Source of the DNA: Paenarthrobacter sp. GOM3
GTDB lineage: Bacteria; Actinomycetota; Actinomycetes; Actinomycetales; Micrococcaceae
Length of the DNA: 64,000 bases
Assembly (NCBI RefSeq): GCF_018215265.2
Contig: NZ_CP136562.1
Span: 3,100,001-3,164,000 of the forward strand
Direction of reading: 5' to 3'
The notes below the pieces were generated by a model. The model had not been told where the DNA came from. It saw only the letters and a list, made by a program, of their open reading frames with translations, and did not search any database. Both the position numbers and the translations under genes were made by a program. Below, piece after piece: positions 41,417 to 50,303 of the stretch. How positions within the stretch are numbered: position 1 is the stretch's first letter; each line of letters starts with the position of its first letter.

Positions 41417-42145
41417 ATGAAATCGCGATTAATCGGGGGCATCGCTGCGCTTGTCCTCGCGATCATCGGCACGGTAGTGCTGATGAATTATGTATCCAAC
41501 GCGGACCGCAGAGCACAGGCGTCCCTGGACTCTGTCGACGTCGTAGTCGTCGAAAAGCCCGTTCCTGCCGGCACTACAGTCCAGGAACTCGGCTCCTATG
41601 TCCGGCTACGGTCCATTCCGGGTGTAGCAAAAGCCGACGGTGCGTTGACGGCGATCGATGCAGCCAGCGGCAAGGTCACGTCGGTTGCCCTGGAACCCGG
41701 CGAGCAACTTCTGGGAAGCAGGCTTGTCGATCCTTCCGAGCGCGTAACACCAGGGGCTGTAGCAGTGCCGGATGGCATGCAGGAAGTTACCGTTCTCCTC
41801 CCCCCGGAAAGTGTGGTCGGAGGCACCGTTCGCGCCGGCGACCTTGTGGGATTGTTCGTCACCCTGACGGATCCGGCCAATCAGCAGATCGCCAGTACAC
41901 AGCTCGTCTTTGACAAAGTACTGGTCACCGCCGTCCAGCAAGCACCAGCTGCAGCTGGGACCGCATCCGAAGGCACCTCGGCGGTACCGGGCGGATCATC
42001 ATTTGTCACTCTGGCAAGAACCTCCACGGACGCCGCCAAAGTAATCCTGAGCGCCAGGACCGGGAACATTTGGTTGACTAAGCAATCTGTTTCTACGCCT
42101 CAAAGCATCAAGGCCGCCGTCAGCACCTCCGGGATCTTCCAATGA
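41417..42145 (+). CDS. cpaB: Flp pilus assembly protein CpaB/RcpC
   Basis: A 242-residue periplasmic/outer-face assembly protein with one N-terminal membrane helix (LIGGIAALVLAIIGTVVLMNY) and an SAF-type domain (VVVEKPVPAGTTVQELGSYVRLRSIP, LEPGEQLLGSRLV). The ATG at 41417 follows GAGGAAACAATC; the upstream ATG (41393) is less likely. Its stop overlaps the next gene (ATGA). Confidence 0.9.
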   Translation: MKSRLIGGIAALVLAIIGTVVLMNYVSNADRRAQASLDSVDVVVVEKPVPAGTTVQELGSYVRLRSIPGVAKADGALTAIDAASGKVTSVALEPGEQLLGSRLVDPSERVTPGAVAVPDGMQEVTVLLPPESVVGGTVRAGDLVGLFVTLTDPANQQIASTQLVFDKVLVTAVQQAPAAAGTASEGTSAVPGGSSFVTLARTSTDAAKVILSARTGNIWLTKQSVSTPQSIKAAVSTSGIFQ

Positions 42146-43335
42146 GCCGCTTCCTGGTACTCACCGGACTGGTGGATTTCGGCCAGCGCCTGACGTTGTC
42201 GCTCGATGCAGCCCACGAACTCCAGATTCTTGGTGCCGCCACTGCCAGCGGAACAGCCTCCGATGTCCTTGGCCGGAACATCGGTGGACCCGTTGACGTC
42301 ATCGTCGTAGGTCCCGACATCGCCACAGAGCAATGGTTTGGGCTAGCCAACGGATTGGACGCCGAGTACCCGGACATAGTGGTTGTCCTGGCGGCCCCCT
42401 CCAACCGCGATGTGACCCTGGCGGCGCTGCGTTCGGGCATCCGTGACATCATCGACCCCGAGTCGGACGCCTCGCAGCTCAGTCTGGCACTGGAACGCGC
42501 ATCCATAACGGCCAAAGGGCGCAAGCACGCAGGCCCAGACGATTCAGGTCAAGCGGTGTCCCGCGGGCGCATCATCCCGGTCATGTCCCCCAAGGGTGGT
42601 GTAGGCAAGACCACAGTGTCCACCAACCTTGCCGTCGGACTGGCCAGATCCGCTCCCAAAGGCGCTGTCATTGTGGATCTCGACCTGCAATTTGGCGACG
42701 TTGCATCCGGTCTGGGCTTGGAACCGCATTACACCATCAACGACGCTGTTTCCGGCGCAGCTTCCTCGGACAGCATGGTGTTGAAGGCTTTCCTGACCCC
42801 TCACCCCAGCGGCGCCTACGCCATGTGCGCTCCGCTACGGCCCGCGGACGCTGACCTCATTAAACCTGTACAAGTGGCAGCCCTGGTCTCGCAGCTTTCC
42901 ATGGAATTCCCTTACGTGATTCTGGACACCTCTCCCGGACTGGGGGACGTCGTGTTGGCCGTTCTCGAACTCGCCACAGATGGAATCTGGGTCTGCGGCA
43001 TGGATATTCCCAGCATCAGGGGACTGAACCATGGCTTGGAAGTGTTGCGGCAGTTGGATCTAATGCCTCCTTCCAACACCCTTGTGCTCAATTTCGCCGA
43101 CAAGCGCAGCGGACTCACCGTCAAGGACGTAGAAGCCACGGTGGGGCTGTCCGCCGGCATGGTCCTCCCGCAATCGCGTGCAGTTCCCTTCTCGACAAAC
43201 GCAGGAGTCCCATTGCTCCAGTCCGGGCGACGGGATCCGGTCTGGAAGGGCCTCAAGGCTCTCGTGGACAAGATATCCGCCGGAGTCGTGCCAGCCGGTA
43301 CCAAGGGCCCGCGCAGAAGGGCGGCGGTGTCATGA
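42142..43335 (+). CDS. tadZ: Pilus localisation ATPase TadZ/CpaE
   Basis: A 397-residue ParA/MinD-family protein that places the Tad machine at the membrane. Residues 1-120 look like an atypical receiver domain (VDVIVVGPD, YPDIVVVLAAPS); the ATPase domain has the deviant Walker A SPKGGVGKTTVSTNLA (about 149-164) and VDLDLQFGDVASGLG. It overlaps both neighbours by 4 bases, so the cpaB-tadZ-tadA string is translationally coupled. Confidence 0.92.
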   Translation: MSRFLVLTGLVDFGQRLTLSLDAAHELQILGAATASGTASDVLGRNIGGPVDVIVVGPDIATEQWFGLANGLDAEYPDIVVVLAAPSNRDVTLAALRSGIRDIIDPESDASQLSLALERASITAKGRKHAGPDDSGQAVSRGRIIPVMSPKGGVGKTTVSTNLAVGLARSAPKGAVIVDLDLQFGDVASGLGLEPHYTINDAVSGAASSDSMVLKAFLTPHPSGAYAMCAPLRPADADLIKPVQVAALVSQLSMEFPYVILDTSPGLGDVVLAVLELATDGIWVCGMDIPSIRGLNHGLEVLRQLDLMPPSNTLVLNFADKRSGLTVKDVEATVGLSAGMVLPQSRAVPFSTNAGVPLLQSGRRDPVWKGLKALVDKISAGVVPAGTKGPRRRAAVS

Positions 43336-44762
43336 GCCTCATCAACCGTCTTGAAGCAGCACGCCTGTCCCCGAATAGGGCCATTTCACAGGCCTCATTG
43401 TCGGGCGACCCCGCAGCCTCTGGTGGCAACGGCTATGGCGCTTCGGAACACTTTGCCACCGTGTCCCATAATGACAACACTGACGCACTGGCGGGCATCA
43501 AGAAGCGCGCCGCCGAGGACATAACAAGCCGACTAGGTGGCCGGATAACGGATTCTTCCCTCGACGAAGGCGATGTACGCAGGATGGTCCGCGAGGCCCT
43601 CAGTGAGTTCATCGACGACGAACAGGTCCCGCTGACGCCTGAGGAAAGGCGACGACTCATCCGGGAGATCGTTGATGAAGTCCTGGGCCTGGGTCCACTA
43701 CAAAAACTCCTGGATGACCCTCTTGTCACAGAGATCATGGTCAACGGCGCCCGCAGCATATACGTGGAACGCGCCGGCCGCCTGCATCCTACGGGCACTA
43801 CGTTCAGTTCCGACTCTCACCTGCGACGGGTCATCGAGCGCATCGTGTCCCGTATTGGTCGCCGCATTGACGAGTCATCTCCCCTGGTGGACGCACGCCT
43901 CCACGACGGATCGCGGGTCAATGCCGTGATTCCGCCACTTGCCGTGGATGGACCGTCTCTTACCATCCGGAAATTCTCGGCGGTGCCTTTGACAGTGGAA
44001 GACCTGATCCGCTTTGATTCAATCTCTCCGGAGATGGCCCAAGTACTGGAAGCCTGCGTCAAGGCCCGGCTGAATATCATCGTGTCCGGCGGTACCGGCA
44101 CGGGCAAGACCACCCTGCTCAATGTCCTGTCCTCCTTTATCCCGGAGGAGGAACGAATTGTCACCATTGAAGACGCTGTCGAACTACAACTCCAACAGAG
44201 CCATGTAGTGCGGTTGGAAAGCAGGCCAGCCAACACGGAAGGACGAGGCGCTGTATCCATCAGGGATCTGGTCCGAAACTCCCTCCGCATGCGGCCAGAC
44301 AGGATTGTCGTAGGTGAGGTACGGGGCGGTGAGGCACTGGACATGCTTCAAGCAATGAATACCGGTCACGACGGGTCCATCTCCACTGTTCACTCCAACT
44401 CCCCCAGGGACGCTGTGGCACGCATGGAGACCCTGGTGCTTATGGCTGGCATGGAGTTGCCGCTGAGGGCCATCCGCGAACAAATCGCCAGTGCAGTTCA
44501 TGTCATTGTCCAGCTGAGCAGGTTGAAGGACGGCACGCGCCGTGTCACTCACATCACCGAGGTACTCGGCATGGAAGGCGACGTCGTAACCCTCCAGGAC
44601 GCATTCTCCTTCGACTTCGGGGCTGGAGTTGACGCTGAAGGCAGGTTCGTGGGCAGAACCATGGCTACCGGAGTCCGTCCGCGATTCGTAGAGAAGTTGG
44701 CTGACATGGGTATACGCCTTGCGCCGAGTATCTTTATGCCGTCACAGCAGACGAGGCGGTGA
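43332..44762 (+). CDS. tadA: Pilus assembly ATPase TadA/CpaF
   Basis: The 476-residue secretion ATPase that powers pilin polymerisation. An N-terminal domain with an all-helical segment leads into VLGLGPLQKLLDDPLVTEIMVNG, then the RecA-like core with Walker A SGGTGTGKTTLLN (about residue 253), the Asp box IEDAVELQL, Walker B RPDRIVVGEVRGGEALD and the His box GHDGSISTVHSNS. The order and motifs place it in the TadA group of type II/IV secretion ATPases. Confidence 0.96.
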   Translation: MSLINRLEAARLSPNRAISQASLSGDPAASGGNGYGASEHFATVSHNDNTDALAGIKKRAAEDITSRLGGRITDSSLDEGDVRRMVREALSEFIDDEQVPLTPEERRRLIREIVDEVLGLGPLQKLLDDPLVTEIMVNGARSIYVERAGRLHPTGTTFSSDSHLRRVIERIVSRIGRRIDESSPLVDARLHDGSRVNAVIPPLAVDGPSLTIRKFSAVPLTVEDLIRFDSISPEMAQVLEACVKARLNIIVSGGTGTGKTTLLNVLSSFIPEEERIVTIEDAVELQLQQSHVVRLESRPANTEGRGAVSIRDLVRNSLRMRPDRIVVGEVRGGEALDMLQAMNTGHDGSISTVHSNSPRDAVARMETLVLMAGMELPLRAIREQIASAVHVIVQLSRLKDGTRRVTHITEVLGMEGDVVTLQDAFSFDFGAGVDAEGRFVGRTMATGVRPRFVEKLADMGIRLAPSIFMPSQQTRR

Positions 44763-44765
44763 GCC

Positions 44766-45713
44766 ATGGTTCCGGACTACGCCGTGATTCTTGGAGCGGC
44801 TGCGCTTGTCTCCGCTGTTCTTCTGCTCCTGCTTGTTGCCTTGCGGCCCCGCTATAAAGATATCGACCTCAGCAGGAGGCGTCCCTCAAGCGGTGACGCC
44901 GGGCCATCAGTCATCTCGAAACTGGGTGATGCGACCACCTCCGCTGTTGAACACAGCGTGAATCAAGGGCGAGACGGTTTGTTTGGCCGCGATGCCCTCA
45001 ATGATGCCGGAATCACCAGCAAGCCATCGGAGGTTGCGGTCCTCATCCTGATTGGCAGCTTTGTTGGAGGACTCATGGGCGTGCTTCTTCACGGCTTTCT
45101 CCTGGCCGTCATCCTCGCTTTCGTCTCACCTCTCGTGGCTGTCCTCATCGTGAAGGTGCGGACCGGCCGTCGGAGGACAGCCTTCGGCAATCAGCTCAGC
45201 GACATGCTGATGGCACTGTCCGGCAGCTTGCGCGCCGGTCATGGCATCGGCCAGAGCCTTCAGAGCGCCAGCATGGAAATGCCTGCCCCCATGTCTCACG
45301 AACTCGCCCGGATCGTCAACGAGAACCGGGTTGGCCGGTCAGTCTCAGCATCGATGGCGGACGTGGGACGGCGAATGCAATGCGAAGATTTCGAGTGGCT
45401 CAGCCAGGCCATCGAAATCAACCGTGAGGTGGGCGGAGACTTGTCGGTCGTTTTGGACCACGTAGCCGAGACCGTCCGCGAGCGAGCCCAAATCAAAGGG
45501 CAGATACGGGCGTTGGCGGCTGAGGGAAAGTTCTCGGCTTACATCCTTATAGGGCTGCCGTTCGCTGTTGCCGGGTTCCTGAATCTGGCAAACCCGGGAT
45601 ACATGGGTGTTCTTACCCAATCATTGCTGGGCTGGGTCTTCATCGCCCTTTGCGCCACCATGATGGCCATTGGATCCTTCTGGATCAGCCGCATGGTCAA
45701 GATCGAGTTTTAG
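44766..45713 (+). CDS. tadB: Tad inner-membrane platform protein TadB
   Basis: A 315-residue GspF-domain protein. An N-terminal helix, two central helices (VAVLILIGSFVGGLMGVLLHGFL and further), a cytoplasmic T2SSF domain with QLSDMLMALSGSLRAGHGIGQSLQSA and two C-terminal helices (FSAYILIGLPFAVAGFLNLA) match TadB. It pairs with TadC to form the membrane platform on which TadA acts. It starts three bases past the tadA stop. Confidence 0.92.
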   Translation: MVPDYAVILGAAALVSAVLLLLLVALRPRYKDIDLSRRRPSSGDAGPSVISKLGDATTSAVEHSVNQGRDGLFGRDALNDAGITSKPSEVAVLILIGSFVGGLMGVLLHGFLLAVILAFVSPLVAVLIVKVRTGRRRTAFGNQLSDMLMALSGSLRAGHGIGQSLQSASMEMPAPMSHELARIVNENRVGRSVSASMADVGRRMQCEDFEWLSQAIEINREVGGDLSVVLDHVAETVRERAQIKGQIRALAAEGKFSAYILIGLPFAVAGFLNLANPGYMGVLTQSLLGWVFIALCATMMAIGSFWISRMVKIEF

Positions 45714-45725
45714 GAGATTGCACTC

Positions 45726-46607
45726 ATGACTACACTCGTATGGCTCATGATCGCCGCAGTGATCCTTCCTGCCGCCTACTTCACCTGGTCGCTGATCGCA
45801 GTGGACCGCAGCTCGGCACGACTGATACGAACACGCCTCAATGCCGTGGCGCAACAACAGATCGCTAAGCGGCCTACGGGGCCAAATCCGCTTCTTCGTT
45901 TCTCCCGCCAGGTGACCCCGGGCAAGTACATCGTCCGTTTGGATCAGATCCTCGCCAACGCGGGGCGGCCGGCGTCCATGCCCCTTGATCGTCTGATCAC
46001 CGTCAAGCCGTTGGCGGCCTTGGGCGGCGGCGTGGCTGCACTGCTCCTCGGGGGCAGCCGCTCCGCTCAAGGAGTTTTGCTGACGCTGTCGCTCGCTGCA
46101 ACCTGCTACTTCCTTCCCGACTTGCTCGTTTACAACACTGGCACAAAACGTCGGGCACGCATTCTGAAGGACCTGCCGAACGTGCTCGACCAACTGCTGG
46201 TCTCCGTCGAGGCCGGTCTTGGATTTGAAGCGGCACTTGCAAAAGTGGGAATGAGCGGAAGCGGTCCATTGGCGGACGAACTCGTCCGGACACTCCAGGA
46301 TATCCAGGCGGGACGTTCACGGCGCGAGGCCTACAAAGCGTTGGCCGAGCGCTGCACGGTGCCCGATGTCAGGAGCTTCGTCGGAGCTATTGTCCAAGCC
46401 GACATCCAGGGGTTGTCAATCGCCAGGATCCTCAAGCCACAAGCCGAGCAGATGCGGATCAAACGACGGCTCCGGGCGGAGGAAAAGGCAATGAAGCTGC
46501 CAGTCGCCGTCGTGTTTCCTTTGATCCTGTTCATTTTTCCACCGCTTTTCATCATCATTCTTGGCCCGGCGGTCATCAATGCCATCAACACATTCGCCAA
46601 GCTCTGA
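45726..46607 (+). CDS. tadC: Tad inner-membrane platform protein TadC
   Basis: A 293-residue GspF-domain partner of TadB: a helix at the N-terminus, a pair around residue 100, the T2SSF segment LKDLPNVLDQLLVSVEAGLGFEAAL and QADIQGLSIARILKPQAEQMRIKRR, then a C-terminal hydrophobic helix (VVFPLILFIFPPLFIIIL). AGGAGA with suitable spacing lies before the ATG, 12 bases past tadB. Confidence 0.92.
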   Translation: MTTLVWLMIAAVILPAAYFTWSLIAVDRSSARLIRTRLNAVAQQQIAKRPTGPNPLLRFSRQVTPGKYIVRLDQILANAGRPASMPLDRLITVKPLAALGGGVAALLLGGSRSAQGVLLTLSLAATCYFLPDLLVYNTGTKRRARILKDLPNVLDQLLVSVEAGLGFEAALAKVGMSGSGPLADELVRTLQDIQAGRSRREAYKALAERCTVPDVRSFVGAIVQADIQGLSIARILKPQAEQMRIKRRLRAEEKAMKLPVAVVFPLILFIFPPLFIIILGPAVINAINTFAKL

Positions 46608-46625
46608 GGGCGAAAGGAGAATCCG

Positions 46626-47081
46626 ATGCTCAGGTTATGGAAACGGAGCCGCGCTCCACGCGGTGATCGTCAGGGCGGTGCCTCTGTAGTGGAATTTGCC
46701 ATCATTCTCCCTCTGCTCCTGACAATGCTGTTGGGCGTCATCGACTTTGGTGTGTTCTACAGCGAAACCATTGGCCTACAGGCCGCCGCGCGTGAAGGAG
46801 CCCGCCAAGGCATTACGCAGGGGGACGTTGTCGCGTCGGTTACGAGCGCCAAGGGAAACCTCGACGCGGCCAAGCTCCAAACCAAGTTCATCGTTGACAC
46901 CAGCGGTGGAGCACCTGGGAAGCTGGTGGTCTGCCTGCGCTACCCCGAGCGCTCGGTCAGCGGATTCTTCTCGTGGATGTTGGATGGCTACTCCGAAACG
47001 AAGTACGTCATGAAGATGGAAAGTACAGCCGCGATAACTTCCGGTGCGAACAACTGGACGGGTGGAACATGCGCGGCATGA
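46626..47081 (+). CDS. tadE: TadE-type pseudopilin
   Basis: A 151-residue minor pilin. After a basic leader (RLWKRSRAPRGDRQG) the cleavage region G-ASVVEFAIILPLLLTMLLG keeps the Glu5 needed for processing by the prepilin peptidase, followed by IDFGVFYSETIGLQAAAREGARQG, the hallmark of TadE. AAAGGAGAATCCG precedes the ATG. The stop overlaps the start of the next gene. Confidence 0.92.
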   Translation: MLRLWKRSRAPRGDRQGGASVVEFAIILPLLLTMLLGVIDFGVFYSETIGLQAAAREGARQGITQGDVVASVTSAKGNLDAAKLQTKFIVDTSGGAPGKLVVCLRYPERSVSGFFSWMLDGYSETKYVMKMESTAAITSGANNWTGGTCAA

Positions 47082-48484
47082 AGCATCTCCCGACGGAATC
47101 CGAACGCGGAGCATCCATCGTCATCTTCGCCCTGTTGGTCCCACTCCTGTTCGCCGCACTCGCTCTGGCCCTCGACTTTGGCAAGCTCGCATATGAGCGC
47201 CAAGATCTAAGCAATGCTTTGGATTCTGCGGCCTTGGCCGGCGCGGGATCCCTGCCGAGCGATCCAACCGCAGCTCAAGCTGCGGCCGTTGCTTATGCAA
47301 AATCAAACGACCCCCAGGCCAGTCCCACAATCACGTTTCGGTGCCTTGTGGCATCAACAGGTGCGGCCAAGACCGTTGTCACTGGGCAAGTCCCGAACGT
47401 CTGCGACCCAGGGAGCACTGCGGGCGCAAAGTGCGACGACAAGCTATGCTCCATTCCCTGTGTTCCGGGAAGTGGCCACACCTGCAATACCATCATCGTC
47501 ACGGCCTCCAAGGACGTGCCGTTTGCCTTTGCACCGGTCATCGGGGTCAGCACAGGCAACACCGGGTCTCTGGCATCCACCGCCTGCAAGGGTTCGTGCG
47601 GCGCCCAAATTCCAAATCCCATGGACGTTGTCATGGTTGCTGACCGAACAGGAAGCATGAGCGATGCAGATCGCACCGCGATGGTTTCAGGCATCAAGAG
47701 CACACTGCAAACCATGACCAAGGAGCAGCAATACGTTGCCTTGGGCACCATCGGACGCAGCAAAACCAACCCGGGCAGTTGCCTCACGACCCCATCAACC
47801 TCAAGGACGGACGGACCCTGGCTGCCCGTACCGTTCTCGAACAACTACACGAATACACCTTCGTCACCAGGCGGTCTCCCGCCTTTGAACAGCGGCAGCA
47901 GCTTGGTGAGCGGCCTCAATTGTCTGCAGGCCTCCAGCACTGGAACTTACTTGGCCGCGCCGCTGAAATCGGCAGCACGGTATGTGCTGGGCAAGTCATC
48001 CAACAACCTCAGCAGCCTTCCCGCCCGATCCACGACTGCCCGCAAGGCAGTCATCCTCGAGACCGATGGTGAACCAAACGAGGAAAACATCACCGGTGGC
48101 TCCACAGACCTGAATACAAGCACGGACCTGGGCAGCACCAACGGCACCACGGCTTGCAACAACCTTACGACCGTGGCAGCAAACGCCAAGGCCGAAGGGT
48201 TGCTGATCATCACCGTCGCGTTCGGCGACGCCAACTCCGCGCGTTGCAACGGAAGCGGCAGCGATCTTGTCCGGTCCGTCCTGGCCACCGCAGCCTCACC
48301 CAAGGCACCGGGAGTTCCCAGCACGGCCTCCAACGATTGTTCTACGGCAGCCCTGAGAGCGACAGAAAACGGAGACGGAGACTACTTCTTCTGCGCTGCC
48401 ACTGGTGCGGAGATGGGACCCATCTTCGCTTCGGCCGTCAACGCAATCAGCACCAGCTCCCGCCTGATCAGGCTGCCTGAATGA
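47069..48484 (+). CDS. TadG-like pilus-associated protein with von Willebrand A domain
   Basis: A 471-residue protein. The N-terminus (ERGASIVIFALLVPLLFAALALALDFG) is pilin-like but lacks Glu5; LAYERQDLSNALDSAALAGA is the TadG signature. Residues 92-139 carry six Cys, five in a cluster. From about residue 185 a vWA domain begins with MIDAS-type DRTGSMS. It probably sits at the cell surface and may bind ligands or stabilise the pilus tip. Two starts are possible, 47069 and 47078 (the latter overlaps the tadE stop as ATGA). Confidence 0.85.
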   Translation: MRGMKHLPTESERGASIVIFALLVPLLFAALALALDFGKLAYERQDLSNALDSAALAGAGSLPSDPTAAQAAAVAYAKSNDPQASPTITFRCLVASTGAAKTVVTGQVPNVCDPGSTAGAKCDDKLCSIPCVPGSGHTCNTIIVTASKDVPFAFAPVIGVSTGNTGSLASTACKGSCGAQIPNPMDVVMVADRTGSMSDADRTAMVSGIKSTLQTMTKEQQYVALGTIGRSKTNPGSCLTTPSTSRTDGPWLPVPFSNNYTNTPSSPGGLPPLNSGSSLVSGLNCLQASSTGTYLAAPLKSAARYVLGKSSNNLSSLPARSTTARKAVILETDGEPNEENITGGSTDLNTSTDLGSTNGTTACNNLTTVAANAKAEGLLIITVAFGDANSARCNGSGSDLVRSVLATAASPKAPGVPSTASNDCSTAALRATENGDGDYFFCAATGAEMGPIFASAVNAISTSSRLIRLPE

Positions 48485-48555
48485 TTCGACCGTCTGAGTG
48501 AGACGGCCCAAAGACAGGTTGTTCGTGGGACCCAGACCACGGGCGGCCGATAGGG

Positions 48556-48586
48556 CCCCCTTCCGGTACCCAGAGCCGGGAGGGGG
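48556..48586 (+). terminator. Hairpin after the Tad operon
   Basis: An 11-bp stem with one T-G pair (48556-48566 with 48576-48586) and a 9-base loop, 72 bases past the vWA gene. There is no T-tract, so it may end the Tad mRNA only partly or with Rho. Confidence 0.5.
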
Positions 48587-48776
48587 TCTGCCCACGAAGC
48601 AGTGGTGGCCCCAGCAAACTCCGTGAAGTATCTTGAGGTTTTCCTGAGGGACTGTTGCGGGTTTGCAGGATTGGTTCTTGAGGGTGGCCCGGCAAAGTAA
48701 TTCCTGTCAGCCAAACAGGCCGACGCGAACTGGCCGGCCGGTCTCACGGTGGCCTACCGAAAGGACACTGATTCCC

Positions 48777-49382
48777 ATGGCCATCAGCCTCAAGACCACC
48801 TCCGGCAAGATCCTCGCCTCCGTCGCACTGGTCGGCACTGCAGCCGCCGTCGCCGGCATGGGAACCTACGGCGCGTTCACCTCCTCCACCTCCGCCTCAC
48901 AAGCCGTCACCGCAGGAACCGTCACCATCGCCCTGGGCACCGGCGCCAACAACACCCTCAACGTCCCCGTCGCGGGCCTGCTGCCCGGCGACAAAGTCGA
49001 AAAGCTCGTCACCCTGGCCAACACCGGCAACTCAGACCTGAACAACGTCACCCTCACCACCTCCGCCGGCGCCACCGGGTCCCTGCTCACCACCGACACC
49101 ACCAACGGCCTGCAGCTGACCATCGAAAACTGCTCCGTCGCCTGGACCGGCACCGCCGCCCCCTACACCTGCGCCGGCACCAAAACCACCGTCCTGGCCT
49201 CCAGCCCCGTGATCGCCGCGAACAAGGTCCTGAACAACCTGACCTCCCTGACCAACGCCAAGACCGACAACCTCAAAGTCACCACCGCCTTCCCCACCAC
49301 CGCGGACAACACCTTCCAAGGCGCCACCTCCACCATCGCCTTCTCCTTCACCGGCACCCAACGCACCGAAACCACCAAGTAA
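48777..49382 (+). CDS. TasA/camelysin-like secreted protein
   Basis: A 201-residue protein with the SipW-type leader of TasA/CalY proteins: basic N-terminus, hydrophobic segment ILASVALVGTAAAVAGMG and the motif GTYGAFTSSTSAS. The mature part is Thr/Ala/Asn-rich beta-type sequence (LPGDKVEKLVTLANTGNSDLNNVTL), like matrix-fibre proteins. Only three Cys are visible at most. Codons end almost exclusively in C or G, a much stronger bias than in the Tad genes, which suggests high expression. AAGGA lies 11 bases before the ATG. No sipW-like signal peptidase gene is in the window. Confidence 0.85.
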   Translation: MAISLKTTSGKILASVALVGTAAAVAGMGTYGAFTSSTSASQAVTAGTVTIALGTGANNTLNVPVAGLLPGDKVEKLVTLANTGNSDLNNVTLTTSAGATGSLLTTDTTNGLQLTIENCSVAWTGTAAPYTCAGTKTTVLASSPVIAANKVLNNLTSLTNAKTDNLKVTTAFPTTADNTFQGATSTIAFSFTGTQRTETTK

Positions 49383-49636
49383 CACCCACGGCCAGCCGAG
49401 GCTGATCGGTTCACTACCCAGCCCCACCAGCACAACAAAATCTTCGACCGCTCAGGAAACCTCGAATCACCGGAGACCTTAGCTGAGCGGCCAGCAAACC
49501 CGTCACCTCCGGGACCGGCCAGTCCTCAAAGGCACCCTGACCTGCTGACACCCCAAGTTCGCGGACGGTCGTGGTACTTTCGCGAGGAACAGGAATGGAA
49601 TCCTGCATTCCCCAGCAGAGCCGCGGAACCCCTCAT
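49383..49636. other. Non-coding stretch between the TasA-like gene and the kinase remnant
   Basis: I see no credible gene in these 254 bases. Open frames here have atypical composition and no recognisable motif. Confidence 0.5.
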
Positions 49637-50301
49637 TCATCCAGCAAGATCCCCACCCAATGTCGCCCGGATGCTGGTTCCACTGCCCGGGGCGGAACGT
49701 ATGTGGAGGCCGCTGGCCTGCCTGGTGGTATCCCCAAGGATTCTCAGGCCAAAGTCACCTTCCCGGCGCTGCTGTTGCGGATCAAAGCCGCTGCCGTCGT
49801 CGTCCACTGTGATCTCCGTGACTTGGCCTGATTGCCTGATCCGAATTCCAGCCGATTGCGCCGAGGAATGTTTCGTAGCGTTGACCAGAGCCTCGCAGGC
49901 TACGCGATAGACCAGGACAGCACGATCCCGGTCAAGGACCAAGGTGTCAGGAATCGCAACTTTCAAGTCGATGTTCCTTTCCGCAAGGGGTGATTCCAAC
50001 CTCATCAGGGAAGCCTTGAGGCCCAGTTCCTCCAGGTCGGGGGATAGAGCTCACTGGTCATTGTCCGCAGAGTCCGTACAGCGTCCTGAAGCATGGTCCG
50101 GGCGTTACTGAAGACCGGCCGTAGCGCCAACGGGCCTTGCCATTCCTCTGATTCCAAGGCATACGCCAATCCGGACAAGTCCTGGATCACTTCGTCATGG
50201 GCGAGGCCACGCTGCCGCTCCCGAGCCCCGCCACGAAGGGGACAAGAATTCTGATGCGCTTGTGATGAGATATGCATGCCATACGGGCAGTCTCCGGCCA
50301 C
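49637..50301 (-). pseudogene. NarL-type sensor histidine kinase remnant (truncated, frameshifted)
   Basis: Two overlapping frames encode consecutive parts of one kinase. Upstream part (50301-50005): a HisKA_3 dimerisation segment with the phospho-acceptor (LAHDEVIQDLSGLAYAL) ending MTSELYPP. Downstream part (from about 50050 to 49637): the ATPase domain with N-box VACEALVNATKHS, G1 VDDDGSGFD and GSGTSIRATL. The frames join at a C5 run at about 50042; one extra C would restore SELYPPDLEELGLKASLMRLE. The N-terminal sensor region is missing, and the H-box looks two or three residues short. No response-regulator gene is adjacent. Confidence 0.82.
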
Positions 50302-50303
50302 TG

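Noticed and set aside
48749..49405. A 218-codon Arg/His-rich frame overlapping the TasA-like gene
   Set aside because: It is a +1-frame shadow produced by the extreme C-ending codon use of the real gene; no motif or fitting start.
49414..49608. A short minus-strand frame between the TasA-like gene and the kinase remnant
   Set aside because: No recognisable motif or start context; does not continue the kinase or encode a response regulator.
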